The notes beneath the pieces were generated by a model that saw only the letters and a list, made by a program, of their open reading frames with translations, did no database searches and had not been told where the DNA came from. Made by a program: the position numbers and the translations under genes. Below are positions 7,550 to 15,379 of a DNA stretch of 38,735 nt, piece by piece (position 1 is the stretch's first letter; each line of letters starts with the position of its first letter). This stretch comes from Myxococcales bacterium (GTDB taxonomy: Bacteria; Myxococcota; Myxococcia; Myxococcales; JAKAPL01). The stretch is from positions 1-38,735 of the forward strand of contig JAKAPL010000031.1 of assembly GCA_021807105.1 (NCBI GenBank), written 5' to 3'.

Positions 7550-8524
7550 TCAACCCTTCTTCCCCGCGAACAGGTCGCGGAAGACGTCTTCGAGCGGCGG
7601 GTCCTCGATGGTCATGTCCGCGACCGGCAGCCCGGCGAGGATCTGCGCCACCCGGTCGCGCAGCGCCTCCTGCGCCACCTGGAAGACGACGCGGTCCTCG
7701 CGCCCCTCGGCGATCGCGCCGTAGCGGGAGAGGTCCGCGGGCGCAACCCGCCGCGAGAGGCGGACGGCGACGAGCTTCTCCGGCCGCGAGGCGCGCGCCA
7801 GCTCGGCGAGGCCGCCGTCGTAGCGGAGCTTCCCGTGATCGATGACGATCACGCGCCGGCAGAGGGCGAGCACGTCGTCCATGTAGTGGCTCGTCAGGAC
7901 CACCGTCGCCCCGGACCGCTCGTTGTAGGCGCGGATGAAGGCGCGCAGGGCCGCCTGCATCGACACGTCGAGGCCGATCGTCGGCTCGTCGAGGAACAGG
8001 ACCGCCGGCCGGTGCAGGAGCGCCGCGCAGAGCTCGCACTTCATCCGTTCGCCGAGAGAGAGCTGGCGCACCGGGACGCTCTTGAGCTTGCCGAGATCGA
8101 GCAGATCCACCAGCTCGGCGAGCGCCGCGCGGTGCTCGGCCCGCGGGATCCCGTAGAGCGCGCGGTTGAGCTCGAAGGTCTCCTCCGCGGGCAGGTCCCA
8201 GAGGAGCTGCTGCTTCTGGCCCATCACGAGCGTGATGCGCCCTAGGAAGTCGGCCTCGCGCCGCCAGGGGATGAAGCCCGCGACCCGCGCCTCGCCCGCC
8301 GTCGGGTGGAGGAGGCCGGAGAGCATCTTGAGCGTCGTCGTCTTGCCCGCGCCGTTCGGTCCGAGGAAGCCCACGCGCTCGCCCGGCGCGATCGAGAACG
8401 AGATGCCGTCCACCGCGCGGACCGTCTCCCGCGGCCTGCGCAGCACGGACTTGAGCGCCGGCCAGACCCCGGGGGGACGGCGGTGGACGAGGTAGAGCTT
8501 CTGGAGGTCCTCGACCTGGATCAC
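7550..8524 (-). CDS. ABC transporter ATP-binding protein
   Basis: 324 residues from the GTG at 8524. Walker A is GPNGAGKTT, the signature is LSLGERMKCEL, and Walker B with switch is AVLFLDEPTIGLD and TSHYMDD. The early A-loop/β1 region VIQVEDLQKLY supports the chosen start; the frame stays open ~130 bases further but that part overlaps the preceding small gene and looks non-coding. A C-terminal extension of ~90 residues (ending VEDVFRDLFAG-like: PPLEDVFRDLFAGKKG) is typical of export ATPases partnered with DUF990-type permeases. The final base of its TGA stop borders the family-2 element. Energises the two permeases downstream; substrate unknown. Confidence 0.92.
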   Translation of the reverse strand: MIQVEDLQKLYLVHRRPPGVWPALKSVLRRPRETVRAVDGISFSIAPGERVGFLGPNGAGKTTTLKMLSGLLHPTAGEARVAGFIPWRREADFLGRITLVMGQKQQLLWDLPAEETFELNRALYGIPRAEHRAALAELVDLLDLGKLKSVPVRQLSLGERMKCELCAALLHRPAVLFLDEPTIGLDVSMQAALRAFIRAYNERSGATVVLTSHYMDDVLALCRRVIVIDHGKLRYDGGLAELARASRPEKLVAVRLSRRVAPADLSRYGAIAEGREDRVVFQVAQEALRDRVAQILAGLPVADMTIEDPPLEDVFRDLFAGKKG

Positions 8525-8532
8525 GGCGCGGG

Positions 8533-8799
8533 CTACTTCAGCCAGCGCCGCTTGCTGTCCCCCATCTCGCCATCCTGCCGCTCCTTCGGGCTCCTCTTCC
8601 AGCTCTCCTCGGCCGGCGCCTTGCCTCCGCCCTGGTTCGCCGGCCCGATCCATTCGCGGTCGGGCCAGGACGCGACCGGCCGGCTGCCCGCCGGCGGCTC
8701 GCCCTTCTCCTCGACGACGGCCAGCCCCTCGGCGCGCGGCAACCCGCGCCCCTTCGCGCCGACCTTCCAGAACGCCGCGCTTCCCGTTCCGTTCTTCAT
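8533..8799 (-). CDS. Small basic Trp-containing hypothetical protein
   Basis: 88 residues, rich in Lys, Gly and Trp, with no membrane segment: begins MKNGTGSAAFWKVGAKGRG and ends DSKRRWLK. I do not recognise it. Support for it being real: AGGA 8 nt before the ATG, an extended -10 TGCTAGGAT immediately upstream, and its stop lying 8 bases before the ATPase GTG on the same strand. It is probably the first gene of the exporter operon. It could be a small accessory factor, or a leader whose translation couples to the ATPase. Confidence 0.55.
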   Translation of the reverse strand: MKNGTGSAAFWKVGAKGRGLPRAEGLAVVEEKGEPPAGSRPVASWPDREWIGPANQGGGKAPAEESWKRSPKERQDGEMGDSKRRWLK

Positions 8800-8806
8800 G
8801 ACGAAT

Positions 8807-8815
8807 ATCCTAGCA
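8807..8815 (-). promoter_or_regulatory. Extended -10 box for the ABC exporter operon
   Basis: TGCTAGGAT on the minus strand ends 7 nt before the ATG at 8799. No convincing -35 is visible. Transcription would begin at or within a few bases of the start codon. The AGGA inside the box would then not serve as a ribosome site, so the two readings compete. Confidence 0.4.
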
Positions 8816-8989
8816 GACCCGCCGGGGGGGCGCGCGAGGAAAGCGCCGGGGCTCCTCCCTCATGACCTCCGAGAATCGTCCTGCTTCTATGAAGAAGAAG
8901 CCGCCTCGCTCGCTTCACGGGGTGAGGGTGCAGGAAATGGGTCGCTCCTCCCAACGCTCCTCTGGGTCGCCGACTTCCTCCTTACGCTG

Positions 8990-8998
8990 TGCTAGAAC
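8990..8998 (+). promoter_or_regulatory. Extended -10 box upstream of the TRAP permease gene
   Basis: TGCTAGAAC lies 11 nt before the ATG at 9010. It implies a leader of only a few bases. A GTG at 8989 overlaps the box and is therefore a less likely start. Confidence 0.4.
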
Positions 8999-9009
8999 GC
9001 CCCTTGTCG

Positions 9010-10887
9010 ATGAGCACCCCCGCTGCCGCCTTGCCCGCCGAACCGACAGGGAAGAGCACCGCGCCCACCTCGCGCGCGCGGGCGATCGCCGCCGCGCTCG
9101 AGGGCTGGACGATCACGGTCATCCTCCTCGCGATGACCGCGGCGCCGGTCGCGCAGGCCCTCGCCCGCAAGCTCTTCCACGCCGACATGCCAGGGGCGGC
9201 GGTCTGGGTGCAGCACGGGACGCTCTGGGTCGGCTTCCTGGGCGCGCTGCTCGCGACCGGGCGCGGCAAGCACCTCGGCCTCTCGACCGTGGAGATGCTC
9301 CCCGCGGGCCGGTGGCGCACGGGCGCGCGGCTCTTCGGGGCGATGGCCACGACGGCGGTCGTCGCGCTCCTCTCGTACGCCGCGGTGAAGCTCGTGCTCG
9401 CCGACCGGGTCCGGATGGACCTGCTCGCCGGCGGCGTCCCCGAGTGGTGGAGCGAGCTGGTCATGCCCGTCGCGCTCGCGGCCATGGCGCTGCGGACCGC
9501 CTGGCGCGCGCCGGCGGGCTGGATCGGGCGGGCCGGGTGCGCGGTCGCGGTGGGGGCGGCGTTCGGCCTCGTCGCCTTCCAGAATACCCCCGACCCGATC
9601 GTCTGGCCGGTCGCGCTCGTCATCCTCGCCGCCTTCCTGGCCGGCGCGCCGGTCTTCGTCGCGATGGCCGGCATCGCGATGCTGATGTTCTTCGCCGAGG
9701 GGACGCCCGTCGCCGCAGTCCCGACGGAGACCTTCCGGCTCGTCGCCTCCCCGACGCTGCCCGCCATCCCCCTCCTCACCCTCGCCGGCTACGTGCTCTC
9801 CGAGGGCGGCGCGGCGAAGCGCCTCGTCGCCGCCTACCGCGACGCGTTCGGCTGGATGCCGGGCGGCCTCGCGATCATGGCCGTCTTCGTCTGCGCCATC
9901 TTCACGACCTTCACCGGCGCCTCGGGCGTGACCATCCTCGCGCTCGGCGGCCTCGTCCTCCCCGCGCTCGTGAAGGAGGGCTACCCCGAGGGCTTCTCGC
10001 TCGGGCTCGTCACCGCCTCCGGCTCGCTCGGCCTGCTCTTCCCGCCGTCGCTGCCGGTCATCCTGTACGGCATCGTCGCGGGCGTCGCCATCGAGCAGCT
10101 CTTCGTGGCCGGGCTCGTGCCGGGGCTCCTGATGATCCTGCTCGTCGTGGCCTACGGCGTCGCGACCGGCGTCCGCGCCCGCGTGCCGCGCCAGGCCTTC
10201 GATCCCGGCGCGGCGGCGAGGAGCCTCTGGGCCGCGAAGTGGGACCTCGGCCTGCCGCTGATCGTGATCCTCGCGGTGGCGACCGGGTTCGCGACCGTGG
10301 TCGAGGCGTCGGGCATCGCCGCGGCCTACGCGCTCGCCGTCGAGCTGCTCGTCTTCCGCGAGCTTCGCCCGCTGCGCGACCTGCCGCGGGTCGTCGCGGA
10401 CGCGGCGACGCTCGTCGGCGCCGTGTTGATCCTGCTCGGGGTCGCGCTCGGCCTGACGAGCTACTTCGTGGACGCGCAGATCCCCGAGGCGCTGCTCTCC
10501 TGGGTGACCTCGCACATCCACTCGCCCGAGCTCTTCCTGCTCGCCCTCAACGGCCTGTTGCTCGTGCTGGGCTCGGTCCTGGAGATCTACTCGTCGATCG
10601 TGGTGATCGCCCCGCTGCTCGTCCCGATGGGCAAGGCGTTCCACATCGATCCCGTCCACCTGGGCGTCGTCTTCCTCGCGAACCTGGAGCTGGGCTTCCT
10701 CTTCCCGCCCATGGGGCTGAACCTCTTCCTCTCCGCCCAGCGCTTCGAGAAGCCGCTCCCCGTCCTCTACCGGCGCGCCCTGCCCTTCCTCGTGATCATG
10801 GCGGCCGGCGTGCTCATCATCACCTACGTCCCCGCGGTGACGACCGGCGTCTCCCACTGGCTCGTGCCCACCGCCCACGCGCGGTAG
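9010..10887 (+). CDS. TRAP transporter permease, fused DctQ-DctM
   Basis: 625 residues. The N-terminal ~190 residues have four hydrophobic segments with the DctQ pattern (ALEGWTITVILLAMTAAPVAQ, then GLSTVEML). The rest is a DctM large subunit: PVFVAMAGIAMLMFF, a long run of helices including TFTGASGVTILALGGLVLPAL and SLGLLFPPSLPVILYG, and a C-terminal LELGFLFPPMGLNLF. TRAP systems take up organic acids using an ion gradient and an extracytoplasmic DctP protein. Fused QM subunits are a known variant. No dctP lies in this window, so the substrate and partner are unknown. The ATG at 9010 is preferred because a promoter box overlaps the earlier GTG at 8989. Confidence 0.92.
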   Translation: MSTPAAALPAEPTGKSTAPTSRARAIAAALEGWTITVILLAMTAAPVAQALARKLFHADMPGAAVWVQHGTLWVGFLGALLATGRGKHLGLSTVEMLPAGRWRTGARLFGAMATTAVVALLSYAAVKLVLADRVRMDLLAGGVPEWWSELVMPVALAAMALRTAWRAPAGWIGRAGCAVAVGAAFGLVAFQNTPDPIVWPVALVILAAFLAGAPVFVAMAGIAMLMFFAEGTPVAAVPTETFRLVASPTLPAIPLLTLAGYVLSEGGAAKRLVAAYRDAFGWMPGGLAIMAVFVCAIFTTFTGASGVTILALGGLVLPALVKEGYPEGFSLGLVTASGSLGLLFPPSLPVILYGIVAGVAIEQLFVAGLVPGLLMILLVVAYGVATGVRARVPRQAFDPGAAARSLWAAKWDLGLPLIVILAVATGFATVVEASGIAAAYALAVELLVFRELRPLRDLPRVVADAATLVGAVLILLGVALGLTSYFVDAQIPEALLSWVTSHIHSPELFLLALNGLLLVLGSVLEIYSSIVVIAPLLVPMGKAFHIDPVHLGVVFLANLELGFLFPPMGLNLFLSAQRFEKPLPVLYRRALPFLVIMAAGVLIITYVPAVTTGVSHWLVPTAHAR

Positions 10888-11315
10888 GACGGACGGTCGC
10901 GGAGGCCAACCCGCCGCGCCCCGCTCGCCGCGTCCGCCGAAAAGAGATCAAAGGGTCGAAAGGTCAAGATGGCCCGTCCTCAACGGACGCAGCGCACGCG
11001 GATTCACCCCTTGGCAGGCAGTTTCTCTGCCGCTTTCGCGCGAGGCCGGCGCGGTAGCTGCGCGGAACGGGCGGGGATGCGCCGCCGTCCGACCCGTGGA
11101 CTCGCCGGCCCGGTCTGGACGGCAGCTCGCCCGGTCAGCGCTCCGGACCCCATCGGTCTGCCGCGACGACCCGCCGGGCTGCGCCGAGCGCCACCAGGGC
11201 TACGCGGCAAGCCGGCGGGTTTCTCGCTCATCCCGGCCGATAGGGCGGGCAGACCGCCCGGTCTGCAGCCCATACCAGCGGAGGATGCCCCCTCGGTCGG
11301 GGGGGCTATCGACCC

Positions 11316-11357
11316 TACCGCCCGGTCTACGCTCTATACCGCCCGGTCAGCGCTCTA
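11316..11357 (+). repeat. 21-bp tandem duplication
   Basis: Two consecutive 21-bp units (11316-11336 and 11337-11357) differ only at two adjacent bases (CTA versus CAG before CGCTCTA). They sit at the end of the possible transposase remnant. Confidence 0.7.
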
Positions 11358-11561
11358 TTCATCGCCAGCGGGAGCTGCGAGATCAGCTCGGAGACCAGCC
11401 AGATCTTCCAGCCGAAGACCGTCCCCTTCACCCTCCCGCTGCCCCGGATCCAGCCCTTCCAGCAGCGGCCAGCCATCGCTCTCGCGGACATACTCGAAGA
11501 ACTCATCCTGCCCATCGTCCCGCGTCGTCAGAGCCTCCTTCCTCGCTGCTTCCCGCGGCAC
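11327..11561 (-). pseudogene. Possible frameshifted transposase remnant
   Basis: On the minus strand two overlapping frames each carry a natural-looking half. The first gives GQDEFFEYVRESDGWPLLEG (from 11561). The second, with G or C at nearly every third position, gives GTVFGWKIWLVSELISQLPL and ends at 11327. The second half resembles the 'FGYK.hlv.....LPLA' block of DDE transposases of the IS4/IS5/IS1182 type. A frameshift near 11410 would join them. No intact 5' part or inverted ends are visible. The resemblance is from memory of the motif, so the call is tentative. Confidence 0.35.
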
Positions 11562-11778
11562 GTCACCGGGGCTGCACGTCGCCCGGTTGTGTGTCCAGTG
11601 ACTTTCGCAGCCTCACCCCACTGCGCTCCCTCCGGCCATCGCAGCCCGCCCCGGCCTACTCCGAATCTCGCGCCTTCGGCTGTCAAGCGCACTCAGCTTG
11701 CCCCCCTGGCTTCAGACGTGCTATCGCCTTAGACCAGGGACCAGTCCGGCAGGGGCCCGGAAGGAGCGTCGCTCTATT

Positions 11779-13800
11779 ATGGAGGCTCTCACGAGGGGGT
11801 GGTTCGCGGCCGCGTTGTTCGCGCTCGCGGGTTGCAGCGGCGCGACGGGCAGCGTGGACGCGGGCGCGACGGGTGGGGACGGAGGGGGCCGGTGCGCCAG
11901 CGCGGCCGACTGCCCGGCCGGGCAGATCTGCAGCGCCGGGAGCTGCACCGACCCCTGCGCGGCCATCCTCTGCCCGGCGGGACAGGCCTGCGCGGGCGGC
12001 CAATGCTACGCGACCTCCTGCGGCGGCGTGGTCTGCGACTCGGCGGACGTCTGCGCGGGTGACGCCGGCTGCCTGAGCATCGGCTGCGTCGCGTCCGGCT
12101 GCCCGGCCGGACAGATCTGCACCACGAGCGGCTGCGTGGCTGGAGAAACGCCGGACGCCGGCTGCACGGGGACGCCCCAGTGTGCGGGGTGCGCAACCTG
12201 CGCCGGGGCGCCGGGGCCCGCCTGCGTCGACGGCGGCTGGGTCTGCCCTCCCTGCGGCTGCCCGGACGGGGGGAGCGCGCCGGACGCGGGCGGCGACGCC
12301 GGCTCCGGCTGCGCGGGGACGCCCCAGTGTCCGGGCTGCGCGACCTGCGCCGGGGCGCCGGGGCCCGCCTGCGTCGACGGCGGCTGGGTCTGCCCTCCCT
12401 GCGGCTGCCCCGCCGGACAGACCTGCACCCTGAACGGCTGCGTCCCCGACGGCACGATCGACGGCGGCTCGGGCGACGGCGGGGGCTGCACTCCGTCGTG
12501 CGCGGGCGCGGTCTGCGGCGCCTCGGACGGTTGCGGCGGGAGCTGCATGCAAGGGGGCTGTCCGGCGGGCTCCACGTGCGCCTTCGGAGTCTGCGATCCC
12601 TGCGGCGGGGCAGGCCAGCCGTGCTGCGAGGCCGAGGCCGGCTGCGGGACCGGGCTCGCCTGCTCGCCAGCCAGCGCGGGGCCGGGTAGCTGCGTCTGCA
12701 CGGCCGCCTCGTGCGCTTCGGGCTGCTGCGACGAGAACGGCTGCGAGACCGGCGATCAGCCCTTCGCCTGCGGCGCCGCGGGCGGCTCGTGCGTGACCTG
12801 CGACGGCGGGACGGCTTGCGTCGCCGGCGGTTGCGTCCCCTGCGGCGGCGCGGGCGAGGACTGCTGCGCCGGCGGCTCCTGCGCCGATGGCCTCGCCTGC
12901 GCGGCCGGCTCCTGCGCATGCACGGCGGCATCCTGCCCATCGGGTTGCTGCATGAACAACGCCTGCCAGCCGGGTAACAGCCCATCCGCGTGCGGCACCA
13001 GCGGAGGGGCGTGCGCGACGTGCGCCGGCGCGACGCCCGCCTGCGCGGCGGGGAGCTGCGCCGCCTGCGGCGCCCTCGGGCAGGACTGCTGCGGGGGGAC
13101 CTCCTGCGCGACGGGCCTCTCCTGCGCGAGCAGCCGCTGCGCCTGCACGGCCGCATCGTGCGCCTCGGGCTGCTGCGACGGGAACGGCTGCGAGACGGGG
13201 ACCGCCAGCGGGGCCTGCGGCGCGGCCGGCGCCGCTTGCTCGACCTGCTCCGCGGTGCAACACTGCGCCTCGGGGAGCTGCCAGAGCTACTGCTCGTGCA
13301 AGGGGCAATTCCCGGGCGGCTACACCTATCACTGCGACTGGAGCGGCCAGACGCTCCCGCTCACGCGCGTCTGCAACCAGAGCCTCGAGTCCTCGCCCTA
13401 CGCGACGTCCGTAGGGAGCTGCACGAACTTCCAGACCGACGACCCGAGCTTCACGGCCGAGAACGGCCAGAGCTTCGCGGTGTATCAGGACACCGCCCAG
13501 TACCCAACCTCGGCGTGCGGCGACTATGGCTACCTCGTCCACGGCGGGGGCACCGCCTGGGCGACCTGGACCCTGGGCTCGTGCACGCCGGGACAGACGA
13601 ACGGCGCCTGCGGGAGCTGCGGCACGTCGACGTGCGAGAACCTCACGTGGGTCTGCGCGGGTGGGCCGTGTCCGGATGCCGGAGCCTGCCTCACGCCCTG
13701 CGGCGGGACCTGCTGCGCGGCGGGCGAGAAATGCTGCCCCAGCCCCTTCCGGGGCGGCAGCCCCTTCTGTCTGAGCTCCGGGACCCGCTGCCCCGTCTGA
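11779..13800 (+). CDS. Large Cys-rich repeat lipoprotein
   Basis: 673 residues. The signal peptide ends in ALAGC, so Cys19 is the lipid attachment site; a longer upstream frame would bury it, hence the ATG at 11779 with AAGGAG 12 bases before. The mature protein is a chain of small disulfide-type units. Early units read CPAGQIC..G.C. Two near-identical units contain CATCAGAPGPACVDGGWVC. Then comes a series with CCxxxxCxxGLxC, CTAASCxSGCC and CGxxGxxCxTC. A non-repetitive region follows (about residues 515-610, GQFPGGYTYHCDWSGQTLP onward), then a final Cys-rich tail CCAAGEKCCPSPF. Such proteins are common in Myxococcota; they are surface-attached with unknown ligands. No catalytic motif is seen. 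Confidence 0.88.
   Translation: MEALTRGWFAAALFALAGCSGATGSVDAGATGGDGGGRCASAADCPAGQICSAGSCTDPCAAILCPAGQACAGGQCYATSCGGVVCDSADVCAGDAGCLSIGCVASGCPAGQICTTSGCVAGETPDAGCTGTPQCAGCATCAGAPGPACVDGGWVCPPCGCPDGGSAPDAGGDAGSGCAGTPQCPGCATCAGAPGPACVDGGWVCPPCGCPAGQTCTLNGCVPDGTIDGGSGDGGGCTPSCAGAVCGASDGCGGSCMQGGCPAGSTCAFGVCDPCGGAGQPCCEAEAGCGTGLACSPASAGPGSCVCTAASCASGCCDENGCETGDQPFACGAAGGSCVTCDGGTACVAGGCVPCGGAGEDCCAGGSCADGLACAAGSCACTAASCPSGCCMNNACQPGNSPSACGTSGGACATCAGATPACAAGSCAACGALGQDCCGGTSCATGLSCASSRCACTAASCASGCCDGNGCETGTASGACGAAGAACSTCSAVQHCASGSCQSYCSCKGQFPGGYTYHCDWSGQTLPLTRVCNQSLESSPYATSVGSCTNFQTDDPSFTAENGQSFAVYQDTAQYPTSACGDYGYLVHGGGTAWATWTLGSCTPGQTNGACGSCGTSTCENLTWVCAGGPCPDAGACLTPCGGTCCAAGEKCCPSPFRGGSPFCLSSGTRCPV
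12162..12410 (+). repeat. In-gene 102-bp direct repeat
   Basis: Bases 12162-12263 and 12309-12410 are nearly identical, offset by 147 bases (49 codons). Each encodes a CxGTPQC..C and GGWVCPPCGCP unit. The few differences are mostly scattered substitutions, indicating recent duplication within the lipoprotein gene. Confidence 0.8.
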
Positions 13801-13925
13801 CCTCTACCGGGGTCCGCGACCGGGCGGGTCGAATCGAATTGCTCTCCTCGCCCCCCCATGACGGGCGTGCCGGCCGTCCACCGCACGAGGAAGTTCTTCC
13901 GCTGGATCGCGGGGTCGCCTGCCCC

Positions 13926-13945
13926 GGGACGGACCTTCCCGTCCC
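13926..13945. terminator. Stem-loop between convergent genes
   Basis: GGGACGG (13926-13932) pairs perfectly with CCGTCCC (13939-13945) across a 6-base loop, 7 bases beyond the stop of the NiCoT gene. No T-tract follows on either strand, so it is only a possible terminator for the convergent lipoprotein and NiCoT transcripts. Confidence 0.35.
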
Positions 13946-13952
13946 TCGTCGA

Positions 13953-15068
13953 TCAGAAGCCGTCGCTCCGGGGCGCCTCCGCGGCGGCGGCGGCCGCGCC
14001 CCACTCGTCGAAGCGCCGGCTCCGGTCGATCGCCGCCGAGACGACCCAGCCTCCCAGGAACAACCCCACGATGCCGCAGCCGATCAGGCCGAAGTGCGCG
14101 TCGACGCCCGCCACCGCCTGCCAGAAGGGGCCCTTTAGCGCCAGCCGTTGCCCGAGGAGCCCGAGGATCTCCAACCCCCCGATGGCGATCGCGGCCAGGA
14201 CGGAGACGAACGTCATGGCGAGGTTGTAGGTGAGCCTGCGAGCGGGCTCGACGAAGGCCCAGCGGTAGGCGCCGACCATCAGGACCCCGTCGAGCGTGTC
14301 CAGCAGCGACATCCCGGCCGTGAACAGGGCGGGGTAGAGCAGGATCGACCAGAGCGGCATCCCCTTGGCGGCGACGGTCGCCGAGAGGGCGAGCAGCCCG
14401 ATCTCCGTGGCGGTGTCGAAGCCGAGGCCGAAGAGGAGGCCGAGCGGGTACATGTGCCAGCTCCGATCGACCAGGCGAAAGACCCGCCCCAGCAACCTCG
14501 TGAAGAGGCCCCCGGCCGCCGGCGCGAGGTCGAGGTGCTCCCCGGCCGGCGCGCCGCCGCGGACGCGGCGAAACTCGCGCCAGACGGAGCGCAAGACGAA
14601 GCCGTTGGCGAGCGCGATGGCGAAGAGGAAGCCGGACGAGACGACCGTTCCGAAGACGCCGCCCACCCGCTTGAGCGGGTCCAGGCGGGCGCCCAGGGTC
14701 GACGCGGTCGCGGCGATGGCGGCGGACAGGGCGAAGACGACGGTCGAGTGGCCCAGGGAGAAGAAGAATCCCACGGCGACGGGGCGCTCGCCCCGCTGGA
14801 TCAGCCGGCGCGTCACGTTGTCGATCGCGGCGATGTGATCGGCGTCGAACGCGTGCTTCAGGCCGAACCCGTATGCGAGGAGAGCGGTGCCGGTGAGCAG
14901 CGCGTTCCCGCGAAAGGTCGCGAGGGCCCCGGCCCAGGTCGCGAGGTTGCCGATCAACAGGACGCCGCCCATCGCGGCGAGCCGGGACCCGACGCCCGCC
15001 CCTCGCCTGTCCGCGGATGGATGGAGCGGCGTAGGGCTCGTGAGCCCGGGGCTCGTGCGCGCGGCCAT
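13953..15068 (-). CDS. NiCoT-family nickel/cobalt permease (HoxN/NixA-like)
   Basis: 371 residues with about eight membrane segments. The family signature HAFDADHIAAIDN (H72, D77, H78: H-x4-D-H) lies in the second helix. Also present are the conserved GFFFSLGHSTVV and LGFDTATEIGLL segments and FTAGMSLLDTLDG. These are the four signature regions of NiCoT transporters, which import Ni2+ or Co2+ as cofactors for enzymes such as urease, hydrogenase or B12-dependent enzymes. None of those enzymes is encoded nearby. The ATG at 15068 is chosen because an extended -10 lies 9 nt before it; the open frame upstream lacks family similarity. Confidence 0.93.
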   Translation of the reverse strand: MAARTSPGLTSPTPLHPSADRRGAGVGSRLAAMGGVLLIGNLATWAGALATFRGNALLTGTALLAYGFGLKHAFDADHIAAIDNVTRRLIQRGERPVAVGFFFSLGHSTVVFALSAAIAATASTLGARLDPLKRVGGVFGTVVSSGFLFAIALANGFVLRSVWREFRRVRGGAPAGEHLDLAPAAGGLFTRLLGRVFRLVDRSWHMYPLGLLFGLGFDTATEIGLLALSATVAAKGMPLWSILLYPALFTAGMSLLDTLDGVLMVGAYRWAFVEPARRLTYNLAMTFVSVLAAIAIGGLEILGLLGQRLALKGPFWQAVAGVDAHFGLIGCGIVGLFLGGWVVSAAIDRSRRFDEWGAAAAAAEAPRSDGF

Positions 15069-15077
15069 GGGGCGCTC

Positions 15078-15086
15078 TCGATACCA
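15078..15086 (-). promoter_or_regulatory. Extended -10 box for the NiCoT gene
   Basis: TGGTATCGA on the minus strand ends 9 nt before the ATG at 15068, with no obvious -35. I looked for a cobalamin-riboswitch-like core in the 311 bases upstream and saw none. Confidence 0.4.
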
Positions 15087-15279
15087 TGTTTCCTCGTTCC
15101 GCTCTCGAGCAACGTTCCGGAGATCCCCTGCCCGACCAGCGGTCAGGGCCTCGGGTACGGGAGCGTCGGCCGGTTCCTGGACGGGTAGTCGCGCATCCGG
15201 ACGGGGACCTCCGAGGAGGAGGCTCGTCATTTCAGCGACTTCGCGGTGGCACGGAGGCTGCTCTGCCTGTTCTTCGCAC

Positions 15280-15300
15280 GCCGCGGGATGGACCCGCGGC
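15280..15300. other. Perfect 8-bp stem-loop in the divergent region 15069-15379
   Basis: GCCGCGGG pairs with CCCGCGGC around the loop ATGGA. It lies in the 311-base spacer between the divergent NiCoT and Cys-rich lipoprotein genes, about 80 bases before the latter. It could be an operator or a leader structure. Nothing else distinctive is seen in this spacer apart from the NiCoT promoter box. Confidence 0.4.
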
Positions 15301-15379
15301 CTGACGACGAAAGGCGGATGAAACCATGGCGACGTTCGGTGCGAAGACCTCCCCCTGGAACACGCGGAGGGCGAAGGGC

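Larger units (their letters stand above)
10888..11778. other. Gene-poor intergenic region with decayed sequence
   Basis: These ~890 bases hold no complete gene that I can support. The recurrent short motif CGCCCGGTC appears several times (about 11130, 11260, 11320, 11340). There are also a 21-bp tandem duplication, a frameshifted possible transposase fragment on the minus strand, and a copy of the CCTACTCCGAATCTC motif (11655-11669). A plausible promoter for the next gene is TTGCCC (11698-11703) with an extended -10 TGCTATCGC (11719-11727) at 18-base spacing. This looks like a graveyard of small mobile sequences. Confidence 0.5.

Noticed and set aside
13820..13845. tRNA T-loop-like sequence (GGTCGAATC)
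   Set aside because: No acceptor or anticodon arms can be formed around it.
15069..15379. Cobalamin or nickel riboswitch upstream of the NiCoT gene
   Set aside because: No recognisable conserved core was found, and the -10 box sits only 9 nt before the start codon, leaving no room for a leader.
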